Shown: positions 36,159 through 44,388 of the stretch, piece after piece | Layout of the letters: each line of letters starts with the position of its first letter | How positions within the stretch are numbered: position 1 is the stretch's first letter | Source of the DNA: Bacillota bacterium | Lineage (GTDB): Bacteria > Vulcanimicrobiota > JAJTBE01 | NCBI GenBank assembly: GCA_021287065.1 | Contig: JAJTBE010000018.1 | Span: forward strand, 1 to 64,000 | DNA: 64,000 nt | Direction: 5' to 3' | Notes under the pieces: generated by a model | Seen by the model: only the letters and a program-made list of their open reading frames with translations | What the model was told of the DNA's origin: nothing | Database searches by the model: none | Made by a program: the position numbers and the translations under genes

Positions 36159-37118
36159 CTATTTTCCCTTTTTCAGCTGATCCGGAGCCTTTTTGTATGT
36201 AACTGTTACTTTTACCTTTTCCGGATTTACAAGGACTATATCCTTGGGCACATCAAGAGTGGTTTCCGATTCAAAATTCTTTCCGTCTTCAGGCAGCTTA
36301 ATAAGAGTGGTTTTCAGCACCTGGGGAGGAGCCTGAATATCGTAGGGGTATCTGATAGTTGCCACCATAGGCTTAACGACTATTTTATCAAAAATCATAC
36401 CCTTAGGCGGTGCTCCTTCCATTTCAGGAACAATAGGCACAACAGCATTGGATACTTCTGTTTTGATATGTATAGCTACCCTTACGAACTGGGGTTCCAG
36501 CGTGATAGAACTGACTTCAGCCCCCTGCTCATCCACCGCCTGAACCTGAATCTGCTGGATTCTGTCCATATCGGCTCCCTCGACATCACAAACAGCCTGA
36601 ACATCCTTAACTTTATCAAGAACGCTCTGTGCACCTTTTACCGTAACACTTTCCGGCTTTGCGGAAGGTACGCCGAGGATAAATCCGGCAGCAAGGGTAC
36701 CCTGGGTTTTCACTTTTACATTGAATACCCGCTTTTCTTCCGGATCCAGTCTCACAAGAAGAACATCCGGGCTTACTTCAACTGAATCAACTCCGGGAAG
36801 GGTGTTGACCTTAACCTTAACGCTGTATTGGCCCGCTTTTTTATCCTTCAGGTCGATATAAGCTTTGAAATGTCTGGGAGTGAGCTGATTGAGGTTATCT
36901 GAACTTTTTACCTGAATAGTAACTTCATCGGGTACATCAAGGGCAACAAGTTTGGGATCCTTGCCTTCGACAGTAAGGGGCACTTTCATTTTAACTTCTG
37001 AAATCGTTGAAGCATAAGGAGTCTGGGAATATTTAACATACGCCCAGAGGAACATTGCAAGGAAAATTGCGAGGATTTTAAGCCCCAGGTTTCTTCTTAA
37101 AATTGAAAAATCTAACAA
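36159..37118 (-). CDS. cdaR: YbbR/CdaR-like regulator of diadenylate cyclase
   Basis: A 319-residue protein with one N-terminal membrane helix (LKILAIFLAMFLWAYV) followed by about three YbbR domains, each beta-rich (for example VKVKTQGTLAAGFILGVPSAKPESVTVKGA). In Firmicutes CdaR binds and regulates CdaA. The start is TTG with AGGA upstream, so the gene overlaps the 3' end of cdaA by 41 nt; such an overlap implies coupled translation. Converges with hypF. Confidence 0.87.
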   Translation of the reverse strand: MLDFSILRRNLGLKILAIFLAMFLWAYVKYSQTPYASTISEVKMKVPLTVEGKDPKLVALDVPDEVTIQVKSSDNLNQLTPRHFKAYIDLKDKKAGQYSVKVKVNTLPGVDSVEVSPDVLLVRLDPEEKRVFNVKVKTQGTLAAGFILGVPSAKPESVTVKGAQSVLDKVKDVQAVCDVEGADMDRIQQIQVQAVDEQGAEVSSITLEPQFVRVAIHIKTEVSNAVVPIVPEMEGAPPKGMIFDKIVVKPMVATIRYPYDIQAPPQVLKTTLIKLPEDGKNFESETTLDVPKDIVLVNPEKVKVTVTYKKAPDQLKKGK

Positions 37119-37950
37119 CGTCCGTTCCTCCTATGTTTCCGATGGACGAGAAGCGCTGTGCTTTAGATGCGTCTGTAGTGTATATGGAAACAAGAACTTT
37201 CTTTAATGTTTCCTCACCAATCTGCTTGGTAAGGTTTCCGTTTCTGGCTACTGAAATGGCGCCGCTTTCCTCCGACACAAGAACCACAACGGCATCAGTC
37301 TGTTCTGATATGCCAAGGGCTGCCCTGTGGCGGGTTCCCATAGCGGATTCCCTTGAAGAAGGGGCATTTTCTGAAAGGGGAAGATAACAGGATGCTGCAA
37401 CCACTTTATTTCCCCTGAGGATAACTGCTCCATCGTGTAGGGGTGATTTCGGCATAAATATGGAAAGCAGAAGTTTTGATGAAATTTCACCGTTTACCTG
37501 TGTTCCTGTTTCGATAAACTCCTGTAAGCCGGTTTCACGCTCAATGACCATAAGTGCGCCGATTTTAGCCTGCGAAAGGATGGATGCCGTCCACGAAATT
37601 TCATCGGATATTTTCGAGATAGTCTCTTTATTCAGGGAAGTCATATGGGATGGAAAAACTCCGCCCCTGCCTATGGCTCCAAGCGCACGCCGCAATTCGG
37701 GCTGAAAGACGATGGGAATGGCAACGGCAAGGGTAATCAGAAAATATCTTAAAATCCAGTAAACCGTATCAAGTTTAAGCAGGTAGCTTATAAGAAGAAT
37801 GAACAGAAGAACGCCTGTTCCCTGAATAATCTGGACTGCCCTTGTGCCTTTTATGAGGGAGAAGAAAAAATAAAGAAACACTGCAACCAGCATAATATCA
37901 AAGAAATCCTTAAAGGTGAACTGCGCTATGAGGTATTTGATAAAATGCAT
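37078..37950 (-). CDS. cdaA: Diadenylate cyclase CdaA
   Basis: A 290-residue membrane enzyme that joins two ATP into c-di-AMP. Three N-terminal membrane helices (about 18-80) are followed by the DisA_N cyclase domain, with the catalytic D173-G-A (SPLHDGAVI) and R207-H-R (GTRHRAALG) motifs intact. It lies upstream of and overlaps the ybbR gene, the usual cdaA-cdaR pair; glmM, which often follows, is not present. Upstream is a short gap to hypD's 3' end. Confidence 0.95.
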   Translation of the reverse strand: MHFIKYLIAQFTFKDFFDIMLVAVFLYFFFSLIKGTRAVQIIQGTGVLLFILLISYLLKLDTVYWILRYFLITLAVAIPIVFQPELRRALGAIGRGGVFPSHMTSLNKETISKISDEISWTASILSQAKIGALMVIERETGLQEFIETGTQVNGEISSKLLLSIFMPKSPLHDGAVILRGNKVVAASCYLPLSENAPSSRESAMGTRHRAALGISEQTDAVVVLVSEESGAISVARNGNLTKQIGEETLKKVLVSIYTTDASKAQRFSSIGNIGGTDVVRFFNFKKKPGA

Positions 37951-38066
37951 AATGTGCCTTGCCGTCCGACAAAATCAGTGTTTTAGACTGTAGCTGTATC
38001 CATCAATATGTATTATCGCATATTAAACAGAAAAATAAAGACCCTGTCAATATTTTCATTTGTTAA

Positions 38067-39164
38067 TTATTCAATATTTCTTCCGAATCTGTACCAGGCG
38101 GCGCATGCACCCTCCGAAGAAACCATACATGCTCCGGCCGGATTGTCCGGAGTGCAGGCTTTTCCAAAACCGGGGCAGTCTGCAGGTGTTTTAACACCTG
38201 TCAGTATTTGTCCGCAAATACAGAATGAAGGTTCAACCGGAGCCGGAATATTAACATTAATCAAATTCAGGGCGTCAAAACGACTGTATTTTTCATTTAG
38301 AACGAGTCCGCTGGATGAAATATTGCCTATTCCCCGCCAGACAGAATCGGTTTCTCTGAAAACTTCACCAAGTATAGCCATAGCTTTGGGATTTCCCTCA
38401 TCCCTGACAACCCTTGAATACCCATTTTCCACTTCTGCTCTTCCTTCTGAAATCTGAAGAAGAAGAAGCCTGATTGTTTCGAGAATGTCCAGAGCTTCAA
38501 ACCCGGAGATTACACATGGTATTTTAAAAACTTCAGCCATCTCCCTGTAGATGGAAGTTCCTGTTACCACACTAAGATGACCGGGGCAAATCAAACCGTT
38601 CAGATTGAGATCAGGCATCTGAGCAAGTGCACGAAGAGCATTGGGCAGAGTTTTAAAGCCTGCCAGAACAAAGAAGTTACTGAGATTTTTTTCACCTGCA
38701 TCAATAATGGCAGCGGCAACTCCCGGCGCTGTGGTTTCGAAGCCTACTCCCGCAAACACCACTTTTTTATCCGGGTTTTCCTCTGCGATTCTTACCGCAT
38801 CATCGGGTGAATAGCAGATTCTGACATCGGCTCCCCTTCCCTTAGTTTCCTGAAGGGAGGAAAAAGAACCGGGAACCCTGACCATATCCCCGAATGTGGT
38901 GATGATAACCCCCGGCATTTCAGCAAGAACTGTTAGCTGATCTATAAACAGATTGGGGGTAACGCACACAGGGCAACCGGGACCGGAGAGAAGCCTGATG
39001 TTGGGGGGAAGCATATCACGGATTCCGTATTTTGCAATGGAATGGGTGTGGGTTCCGCAAACTTCCATCAGGTTTATATTCTCTGTAAGCCCTATGTCTT
39101 TTATTATGCGGGAAAACGCTTCAGCAAGGTCTTCCCTTGCAAACTCATCCCGATACTTCATCAT
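38067..39164 (-). CDS. hypD: Hydrogenase maturation protein HypD
   Basis: A 365-residue 4Fe-4S protein that builds the Fe(CN)2CO unit together with HypC. MEVCGTHTHSIAKYGIR, the block LLSGPGCPVCVT, FGDMVRVPGS, FAGVGFETTAPG and the final Cys-rich CICGQILTG, CPGFGKACTP and CMVSSEGACAAWYRF are standard. It begins 3 nt past the hypB stop, as the last gene of hypC-A-B-D. hypE is not next to it and is not in the window. Confidence 0.96.
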   Translation of the reverse strand: MMKYRDEFAREDLAEAFSRIIKDIGLTENINLMEVCGTHTHSIAKYGIRDMLPPNIRLLSGPGCPVCVTPNLFIDQLTVLAEMPGVIITTFGDMVRVPGSFSSLQETKGRGADVRICYSPDDAVRIAEENPDKKVVFAGVGFETTAPGVAAAIIDAGEKNLSNFFVLAGFKTLPNALRALAQMPDLNLNGLICPGHLSVVTGTSIYREMAEVFKIPCVISGFEALDILETIRLLLLQISEGRAEVENGYSRVVRDEGNPKAMAILGEVFRETDSVWRGIGNISSSGLVLNEKYSRFDALNLINVNIPAPVEPSFCICGQILTGVKTPADCPGFGKACTPDNPAGACMVSSEGACAAWYRFGRNIE

Positions 39165-39167
39165 TTA

Positions 39168-39836
39168 TCAGAGCCCCTTTTTAGTGCGGACATTATCTTC
39201 GATCCAGTGAATCCATTCGCTGAATCCAGCTCCTGTTCTGGCGGAAAGGAATACCTTTTCAAGCTTCGGATTTATCTTTTCAACATTGCCTTTTATGGTA
39301 TCAAGGTCGATTTCAAGAACTTCTGCGAGATCGATCTTATTAACCAGCGCAATGTGGCTTTTCTGGAAAATTGCAGGATATTTCAGGGGTTTTTCCGGAC
39401 CTTCTGTGAGAGAGAGGACCACCACATCAGCATCGGCGCCAATCATAAAACCTGCGGGGCATATAAGATTTCCCACATTTTCAACTATTATGAGATCCAG
39501 TTCATCAAGGGGGAGATCATTAATTCTGTCAGCTATCATTTTTGCAGAAAGATGGCAGGAGCCGCCGAAGAGATCTGTTGTGATCTGAACAACGGGAATT
39601 TCAAATTTTTCGATTCTGGAGGCGTCGATTTCTGTTGCAACATCGCCTTCAATGACGCCGACCCGCATTTTACCCATCAGTTGAGGGATGGTTTTTTCAA
39701 GAATAGTCGTTTTTCCCGATCCGGGGGACGACATCATATTTATACAGAATATGCCTTTTTCATCAAGGATTTTCTTTGTTTCGAGTGCTATCTGATCGTT
39801 TTTTGAGAGAATTTTTTCTCCTACTTTAATTTCCAT
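39168..39836 (-). CDS. hypB: Hydrogenase nickel-insertion GTPase HypB
   Basis: A 222-residue GTPase that delivers nickel to the hydrogenase large subunit with HypA. The P-loop is SSPGSGKTT (about 36-44), then EGDVATEIDA, the metal/switch region GGSCHLSA, VENVGNLICPA and the base-recognition NKIDL. It lacks the N-terminal His-rich or CXXCGC nickel site of some homologs. ATG 39836 follows GAAGGAG by 6 nt. The ribosome site is separated from hypA only by the inserted element at 39861-40139. Confidence 0.96.
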   Translation of the reverse strand: MEIKVGEKILSKNDQIALETKKILDEKGIFCINMMSSPGSGKTTILEKTIPQLMGKMRVGVIEGDVATEIDASRIEKFEIPVVQITTDLFGGSCHLSAKMIADRINDLPLDELDLIIVENVGNLICPAGFMIGADADVVVLSLTEGPEKPLKYPAIFQKSHIALVNKIDLAEVLEIDLDTIKGNVEKINPKLEKVFLSARTGAGFSEWIHWIEDNVRTKKGL

Positions 39837-39860
39837 ACGGTTCTCCTTCAGGGGTTATTC

Positions 39861-40139
39861 CAATGCTGCTGAATTAGTAAAATTTACTCCGATTCCAAAC
39901 CTCATACTCTTGTTTTTCAGGGAGGGAGGTTCGGAGGACAACCTCGCTTTTTTAAAAAAGCGTGGTTCCCTCTGAGGGTCCCTTAACCCCACGGTCCCCG
40001 GTCGGTCCCCCCATTTAAAAGTTTTGGGAAGGAGGTCCGGAGGAAACTTTTTTCAATAAAGTTTTCTCCGGGAACTTGGCGTGTGGTTATAATTCTCGTG
40101 AGCGATCAGAGAAATCCTTTCCTTAATTCAGCGGCATTG
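39861..40139 (-). mobile_element. Intact MITE-like element (copy E) inside the hyp operon
   Basis: A 279-base non-coding element bounded by 16-base terminal inverted repeats, CAATGCTGCTGAATTA and TAATTCAGCGGCATTG, one mismatch between them. GGGTTATTC flanks it on both sides (39852-39860 and 40140-40148), a perfect 9-base target duplication that includes the hypA stop codon. Inside are hairpins built from AAAAAAGCG-type and AAACTTTTTT-type arms. It contains no transposase, so it must have been moved by a related full-length element elsewhere. Relatives: 1-97 and the 56.7-59.4 kb field. Confidence 0.88.
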
Positions 40140-40142
40140 GGG

Positions 40143-40532
40143 TTATTCAAACTCATTCCTGTCAGTTTCGATGATTCCTGCATCTTCATCTATTTCAAAA
40201 GTATCAACATAAAGTTCCCTGCCGGAAACCACTTCAACATTAAAACTTTCACATTTGCGGCAGAAAAGAAATGGTTCGTCAATAGCCATTTCCTCCTTGC
40301 AGTCCTGACAGGCGATTTTCATCGGGATTTCAACCAGTTCAAATTTTGCACCGTCAAAAATCGTCCCGCATCCTGCGGACTGAAAACAGAACTCAAGAGC
40401 TTCCGGAACCACTGTGGACATTTTTCCGACCACAACCCGGACTTTTTTTACCGGATAATAGCCGCTATACATTTCTTTCAGTTTTTCACGAATAATTCTG
40501 AATATATTTACAGCAATGGACATTTCATGCAT
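40143..40532 (-). CDS. hypA: Hydrogenase nickel chaperone HypA
   Basis: A 129-residue nickel and zinc protein that hands nickel to HypB. MHEMSIA supplies the nickel-binding His2, and CQDC...CRKC is the zinc site. VVVGKMSTVVPEALEFCF is typical. The start overlaps the end of hypC by 8 nt. The stop codon lies within the target duplication of the inserted element; the downstream hypB must now be read across 300 extra bases. Confidence 0.96.
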   Translation of the reverse strand: MHEMSIAVNIFRIIREKLKEMYSGYYPVKKVRVVVGKMSTVVPEALEFCFQSAGCGTIFDGAKFELVEIPMKIACQDCKEEMAIDEPFLFCRKCESFNVEVVSGRELYVDTFEIDEDAGIIETDRNEFE

Positions 40533-40755
40533 GCTTCATTCCCTCAGCAGCGATTTCTTCAAAAAGTTTCAGTGTTTTCTGAGCTTCTTCAGGGTCTATT
40601 TTTTCGAGGGCATATCCGGCATGTATTATGAGATAATCACCGACTTGAGGTTCGTCGATGAATGCAAGGCCTATTTCGGCAACAACTCCGCCGGTTTCAA
40701 CCTTTCCCTTTTTTCCGTCTATTTCCACAAGTTTCACGGGGACAGCAAGACACAT
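40525..40755 (-). CDS. hypC: Hydrogenase assembly chaperone HypC
   Basis: A 76-residue chaperone that carries the Fe(CN)2CO group between HypD and the hydrogenase large subunit. MCLAVPVKLVEIDG gives the essential Cys2, and VGDYLIIHAGYALEKID is the conserved core. First gene of the cluster, so its upstream 300 bases should contain the cluster promoter. Confidence 0.96.
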   Translation of the reverse strand: MCLAVPVKLVEIDGKKGKVETGGVVAEIGLAFIDEPQVGDYLIIHAGYALEKIDPEEAQKTLKLFEEIAAEGMKHA

Positions 40756-41054
40756 AATAATTTCACTCCCTGTATTTATAATTCCGATTTACTACGAATA
40801 ATCAATAAAGCCTTCATAATGGAATTATAAACCATAAAAAAGATCACTCAAAGAACTTTTATCATCAGAATAAATCATGGGAATAATTTGTTAACAAATT
40901 ATTAACAGCAACAACCTTTACTTTATAGAAAAAATATTAAATAATATTAACATACATATGGAGTGGGATCAGCCTTATGCGCTGGATAGATTATAAAAAA
41001 CAAACCAGTGCAGGATTTTGTCCCTCAGAATAACAGGGAAAATGAGGTATTGAG
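40756..41054. other. Divergent promoter region of hypC and 41055
   Basis: About 300 bases with a perfect 22-base palindrome at 40882-40903 and an imperfect AATATTAA/TTAATATT-like dyad near 40928-40950. It should hold promoters for the hyp cluster and for the small glycine-zipper gene. Confidence 0.5.
40882..40903. promoter_or_regulatory. 22-base perfect palindrome
   Basis: A perfect dyad whose centre is TTTGTTAACAAA, AT-rich on both arms, with ATTAACAG directly after. It is the longest of the GTTAAC sites in the window and lies between hypC and the small plus-strand gene, so it could serve either. Confidence 0.55.
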
Positions 41055-41402
41055 ATGTTAGATATAAGGCAGACAGGAAGCTTTCAGCAGAGAGATCTTT
41101 TTCCTGCTGTAAAGGCGAAAAGCGGAGAGAAACAGCCGGAGATTCACACAGACAGAATTGCTCTGTCCGGAAATAGTGAAGAACAATATCCTGAACTGGC
41201 GCAGACGATCAGACCTTCATACAAATACAGACAGAAAGTAAACATCAAAAATTCTACAGGATTTGATATGAGAGATTTCAGAATCAAACTGAAAAGCTCC
41301 ACCGCAATCGGGGCTATACTCAGCAGCGTTTTGTGCGGCACAATGGGAGGCGGTTCCCTGGGAGGAGCCATAGGCGGCGCAGTGGGAATGTGCACGGATT
41401 AA
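41055..41402 (+). CDS. Small glycine-zipper protein
   Basis: A 115-residue protein. The first 55 residues are polar and likely disordered, with DRIALS at 33-38, a motif shared with three other genes here. The last 30 residues (AIGAILSSVLCGTMGGGSL then GGAIGGAVGM) are a glycine zipper, the pattern of membrane-inserting helices. There is no N-terminal signal peptide. GAGG lies 9 nt before the ATG. Family not recognised. Confidence 0.65.
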   Translation: MLDIRQTGSFQQRDLFPAVKAKSGEKQPEIHTDRIALSGNSEEQYPELAQTIRPSYKYRQKVNIKNSTGFDMRDFRIKLKSSTAIGAILSSVLCGTMGGGSLGGAIGGAVGMCTD

Positions 41403-41863
41403 ACCTGATATTCCCGGGATAAAACACGCAGAGTTTGTCTGAAGCCAATTCTCCTATTCATCATCATCCTGAACTTGTTTCAGGAGCCTGTCTTCAAAGC
41501 ATTCCGGATACCGTGGCAAATTCAACCTGACGATGAAAAAAACAAAATCAGACAGCCTCTGTTTTTTATTGCAACCGAAAAACAAAGCTTCATTTTCCAG
41601 CTTAACAAAAAAAACATCCAACCGGTTAGTCTGAAAAACCGGAAACTTCCATAGAACCTATGCTTTGCTTACTTATAACAAATAAGGAGATAATCATATT
41701 GTATCAGAGAATTCAAAAATGACATTACAGTGATTATGCCGCAAAACAGATATTATGTTTACATTATTTTAATATTCCGCATGTTTACTTTCACAGGAAA
41801 AGACAATATAATATTATTAAATACAGATATAATCTTTAGAAACTATAACGGAGGAAACATAAA
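41403..41863. other. Intergenic stretch with a REP palindrome
   Basis: About 460 bases between two small genes. It holds the palindrome at 41467-41483 and AT-rich promoter-like DNA near 41760-41830. I saw no RNA gene or open frame. Confidence 0.5.
41467..41483. repeat. REP-like palindrome
   Basis: CCTGAACTTGTTTCAGG is an imperfect palindrome (arms CCTGAA/TTCAGG) with the same core as a palindromic extragenic repeat widespread in bacterial genomes. Seen only once in this window. Confidence 0.55.
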
Positions 41864-42454
41864 ATGAACGAGATAGGCCAGAGGATTACCACCACACCTC
41901 ACATCTCCACAAATACCACATTACCGGCGGCAAAACCACAGACAGATGCAACAACACCACCTCAGGATAAAGTTAGTCTGGATAATACACCTGGTCAGGC
42001 AGACATTATTGCAGGTAAGGTAATACGACTGGTGGCAGGCACTGCGTTCGGCGCACTTAATGTAATACCCCATGCTATGGGTGGAGCTTTATCGGGTCCC
42101 GAAATGGCAACTGGATTTGACCACTGCTATTTAGAGAGAGAACCTGAGACCGGTTATCTTGCCACAACCAATCTTGCACACATTGTTCAGGGAGCATCGA
42201 TAGGCGCTCTCCTTGGGGGAATCCCCGGAGCTATCATCGGCGGAATCGCTGAATTTGGTTATGCACTTCTTTCAGCAAACCAAGGATGCGGACCTGCAGC
42301 AGAAGCAGCTCATATTGCAACAGGAAAAGTCGAGAACGAAATGCAGGACAAGAGTTATAGAAAAACCGTAGGCGGAGAACTCGAAGGAATGGCCCGGGGT
42401 GCCTACCACGGAGCAGTCGAAGGCTTTACAATGTTTCTCGGCAATAAAGACTGA
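41864..42454 (+). CDS. Glycine-zipper protein with polar N-terminus
   Basis: A 196-residue protein. Residues 1-45 are Thr/Pro/Gln-rich and contain DKVSLD (35-40), the shared short motif. Two Gly/Ala-rich hydrophobic segments follow (about 55-85 and IGALLGGIPGAIIGGIAEFG near 110-130), with an amphipathic C-terminal helix. No signal peptide. GGAGG is well placed before the ATG. Related in design to 41055. Possibly a secreted or membrane-active protein; this is inference only. Confidence 0.65.
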   Translation: MNEIGQRITTTPHISTNTTLPAAKPQTDATTPPQDKVSLDNTPGQADIIAGKVIRLVAGTAFGALNVIPHAMGGALSGPEMATGFDHCYLEREPETGYLATTNLAHIVQGASIGALLGGIPGAIIGGIAEFGYALLSANQGCGPAAEAAHIATGKVENEMQDKSYRKTVGGELEGMARGAYHGAVEGFTMFLGNKD

Positions 42455-42482
42455 ATTTGAATACATAACAAATTGAAAACAC

Positions 42483-42515
42483 AACTAAAAAGAGTCTTCA
42501 GGCTCTTTTTTAGTT
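42483..42515. terminator. Bidirectional terminator
   Basis: AACTAAAAAGAG pairs with CTCTTTTTTAGTT around TCTTCAGG. Runs of A before and T after make it work on both strands; it ends the gene at 41864. Confidence 0.75.
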
Positions 42516-42517
42516 CC

Positions 42518-42533
42518 AATTGTTAACAAATCG
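42518..42533. promoter_or_regulatory. GTTAAC site upstream of 42635
   Basis: AATTGTTAACAAATCG, about 100 bases before the start of the next gene, belongs to the recurring palindromes at 14537, 18804, 33717 and 40882. Confidence 0.4.
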
Positions 42534-42634
42534 TTTACATCCCTGACTTTACAGGTAATTTCATGCATGATAGAATAACAGAAGGAAAATAGGTAATGTT
42601 TATCTTTATGTATATCCGCCAAGGAGGAGCTTAA

Positions 42635-43306
42635 ATGAACATCAACCCAGCGGTTTACCAGGCAGATAACTTTCAGGCTGCTAACTTGTTTACAAATGCA
42701 GCTCAGAGAAATGTTCAGACACAGATGGCAACACTAAGAAGCAAAGGTGAGATGGAAGAATCCTCAGGAGAAAAACCCTCTCACGAAGCTGACAGCTTCA
42801 GCGCTTCTGCAGGCTTTGACGCCGGCCAGGCTCAGGAAAAATTCGAATGCGCAGCAACATCAGGCGGTCTGACATCTCTGATGGAACAGATGGAAACCGA
42901 TGATGAAAAGAAAGCCAAAGATTCCGACACCAAGACAGGCAAAGCAACAATGTTCGGAAAGGGCAGCAAAAAGCTCTATGGACCCGGCGCAAACTTTGAC
43001 TACCGCACTGTGGAGCAATCCGAATCATCAGAAGACATCAATCAGAAACCGGCTGTTGATACAGTATCCAACAAAAGCCCCAGAGATATTCAGGGTGATG
43101 TTCCCGATGGGCTTTATGCAGCAGCAAAAGCTATGGTGGAAGGCAAAATCCAGAAGGGACAGCCTTCAAGCGAACTGCTCCAGCTTAAGGCAGTTGAAAC
43201 CGCACCTCTCCAGCTGAAACCTGCAAACAATGTTGATATAGCTCCTATCCACGATTCAAATAACAAACCCATGCTTCTTGATATGGAAGAGCAGCTCAGC
43301 GCATAA
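42635..43306 (+). CDS. Polar, low-complexity protein of unknown function
   Basis: A 223-residue hydrophilic protein without signal peptide or membrane segment. DSFSAS at 53-58 resembles the motif of its neighbours. A helical stretch follows (GGLTSLMEQMETDDEKKAK), and the rest is Ser/Lys/Asp-rich with little predicted structure. AAGGAGGAG before the ATG is an excellent ribosome site. A short hairpin and T run follow. No family recognised. Confidence 0.65.
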   Translation: MNINPAVYQADNFQAANLFTNAAQRNVQTQMATLRSKGEMEESSGEKPSHEADSFSASAGFDAGQAQEKFECAATSGGLTSLMEQMETDDEKKAKDSDTKTGKATMFGKGSKKLYGPGANFDYRTVEQSESSEDINQKPAVDTVSNKSPRDIQGDVPDGLYAAAKAMVEGKIQKGQPSSELLQLKAVETAPLQLKPANNVDIAPIHDSNNKPMLLDMEEQLSA

Positions 43307-43331
43307 AAGTAATTCATATAAATTTTAAAAC

Positions 43332-43366
43332 GACAGGCAGAGTAAAATCTGTCTTTTGTTTTTTCA
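43332..43366 (+). terminator. Terminator after 42635
   Basis: GACAG and CTGTC pair around a 12-base loop and a T-rich run follows. Short stem, but in the right place, 26 bases after the stop. Confidence 0.6.
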
Positions 43367-43413
43367 GGAGAATTTTTCAGAAGAACCGAATCCCTGCCCT
43401 GGAACCGGCAAAA

Positions 43414-43440
43414 TAAAAAAGGGCGGGTTTTGCTCCGTCC
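43414..43440 (-). terminator. Terminator after 43474
   Basis: On the minus strand GGACGG and CCGCCC pair (one mismatch) around a short loop and six T follow, about 35 bases past the stop of the exported protein gene. Confidence 0.6.
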
Positions 43441-43473
43441 TTTATTGGTTCTACCGATTCTTTCAGTTAGTCT

Positions 43474-43935
43474 TTATCTGTTAACCACCACAGGGTTTGT
43501 TGTTGGGTGGTTTCTCTGTAAGCCCAGATTGATAACATCCTTTGGCGCTTTATTCTTATCGAGTTCCAGTTCAAAAGTCAGAGAATTTCCCGATGTTGTA
43601 AAGTCGAATCCATTTTCCAGCTTTTCCGTTGTCATTCTGAACTTTATGGTTTTCTCATTGAGAAGATATACATAATCTCCTGCACCCAGAGGTATTGTGT
43701 ATTTAAGATTCAGTTTTTTATCGCCTTTAACTATACCGCTGAACACATGGACACCCTTCTTCGAAGTAGATCTCACATGCCAGGATTTATCAAGGTGCCA
43801 GATATAATAACCAAAGTTTTTTCCCGGTTTATATGCAGGCTTGCCGTTGACCTGCCGGGGCCATGCAAACGCCGGATTGCAGAAGAAGGCTGCTGCAGCA
43901 AGCAGCAGAGCCAGTATGGCAATATTCCTTTTCAT
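43474..43935 (-). CDS. Exported beta-rich protein
   Basis: A 153-residue protein with a signal peptide (IAILALLLAAAAFFCNPAFA) and a small beta-rich body (GYYIWHLDKSWHVRSTS, GAGDYVYLLNEKTIKFRM). Probably periplasmic. ATG 43935 has GAGGGGG upstream. It follows the second exbD gene by 16 nt and so is the fourth gene of the exbB-exbD-exbD operon, suggesting a part in the same energised process. Family not recognised. Confidence 0.7.
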   Translation of the reverse strand: MKRNIAILALLLAAAAFFCNPAFAWPRQVNGKPAYKPGKNFGYYIWHLDKSWHVRSTSKKGVHVFSGIVKGDKKLNLKYTIPLGAGDYVYLLNEKTIKFRMTTEKLENGFDFTTSGNSLTFELELDKNKAPKDVINLGLQRNHPTTNPVVVNR

Positions 43936-43951
43936 AAATGTCCCCCTCTTG

Positions 43952-44377
43952 CTATTTTGGTGGAGCTTTGCCATCCTGAACATCCACTGACAGAGTCAGT
44001 GCCTCCAGTCCGGCAACCCTTGCCCTGTCCATTACCTCCATAACCGTGCCGTAATCTATATCTCCGTCAGCTTTGATAACGACTTTATTAGTGTGTTTGT
44101 CAGAGGCAAGTTTTTTAAGCTGCATTTCGATGTTATTTTTGTTAAGTTTCTGATTTCCAACATAGATGGTGCCGTCTTTAACAATGGAAACTTCGATTTC
44201 CGCAGGATTTGCCTTTTCCTGAGTCTGTACCGAAGGCAGTTTTATACCGATGGTTGAACGCACGACGCCTGATGCTGAAATCATAAACACAATCAGAATT
44301 ACAAAAAGAATGTCAATCAACGATGTAATGTTGATATCGGACATTTCCGGATCAGTATTTCTGCGGGGTTTTATCAT
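43952..44377 (-). CDS. exbD: ExbD/TolR-type biopolymer transport protein
   Basis: A 141-residue protein with one N-terminal membrane helix (INITSLIDILFVILIVFMIS) containing the conserved Asp that carries protons, followed by a periplasmic domain with ADGDIDYGTVMEVMDRARVAGLEAL. It works with the ExbB-like protein at 44821 to couple the proton gradient to an outer-membrane process. Second of two exbD paralogs in tandem. Confidence 0.9.
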   Translation of the reverse strand: MIKPRRNTDPEMSDINITSLIDILFVILIVFMISASGVVRSTIGIKLPSVQTQEKANPAEIEVSIVKDGTIYVGNQKLNKNNIEMQLKKLASDKHTNKVVIKADGDIDYGTVMEVMDRARVAGLEALTLSVDVQDGKAPPK

Positions 44378-44388
44378 TCCTTTACTCC

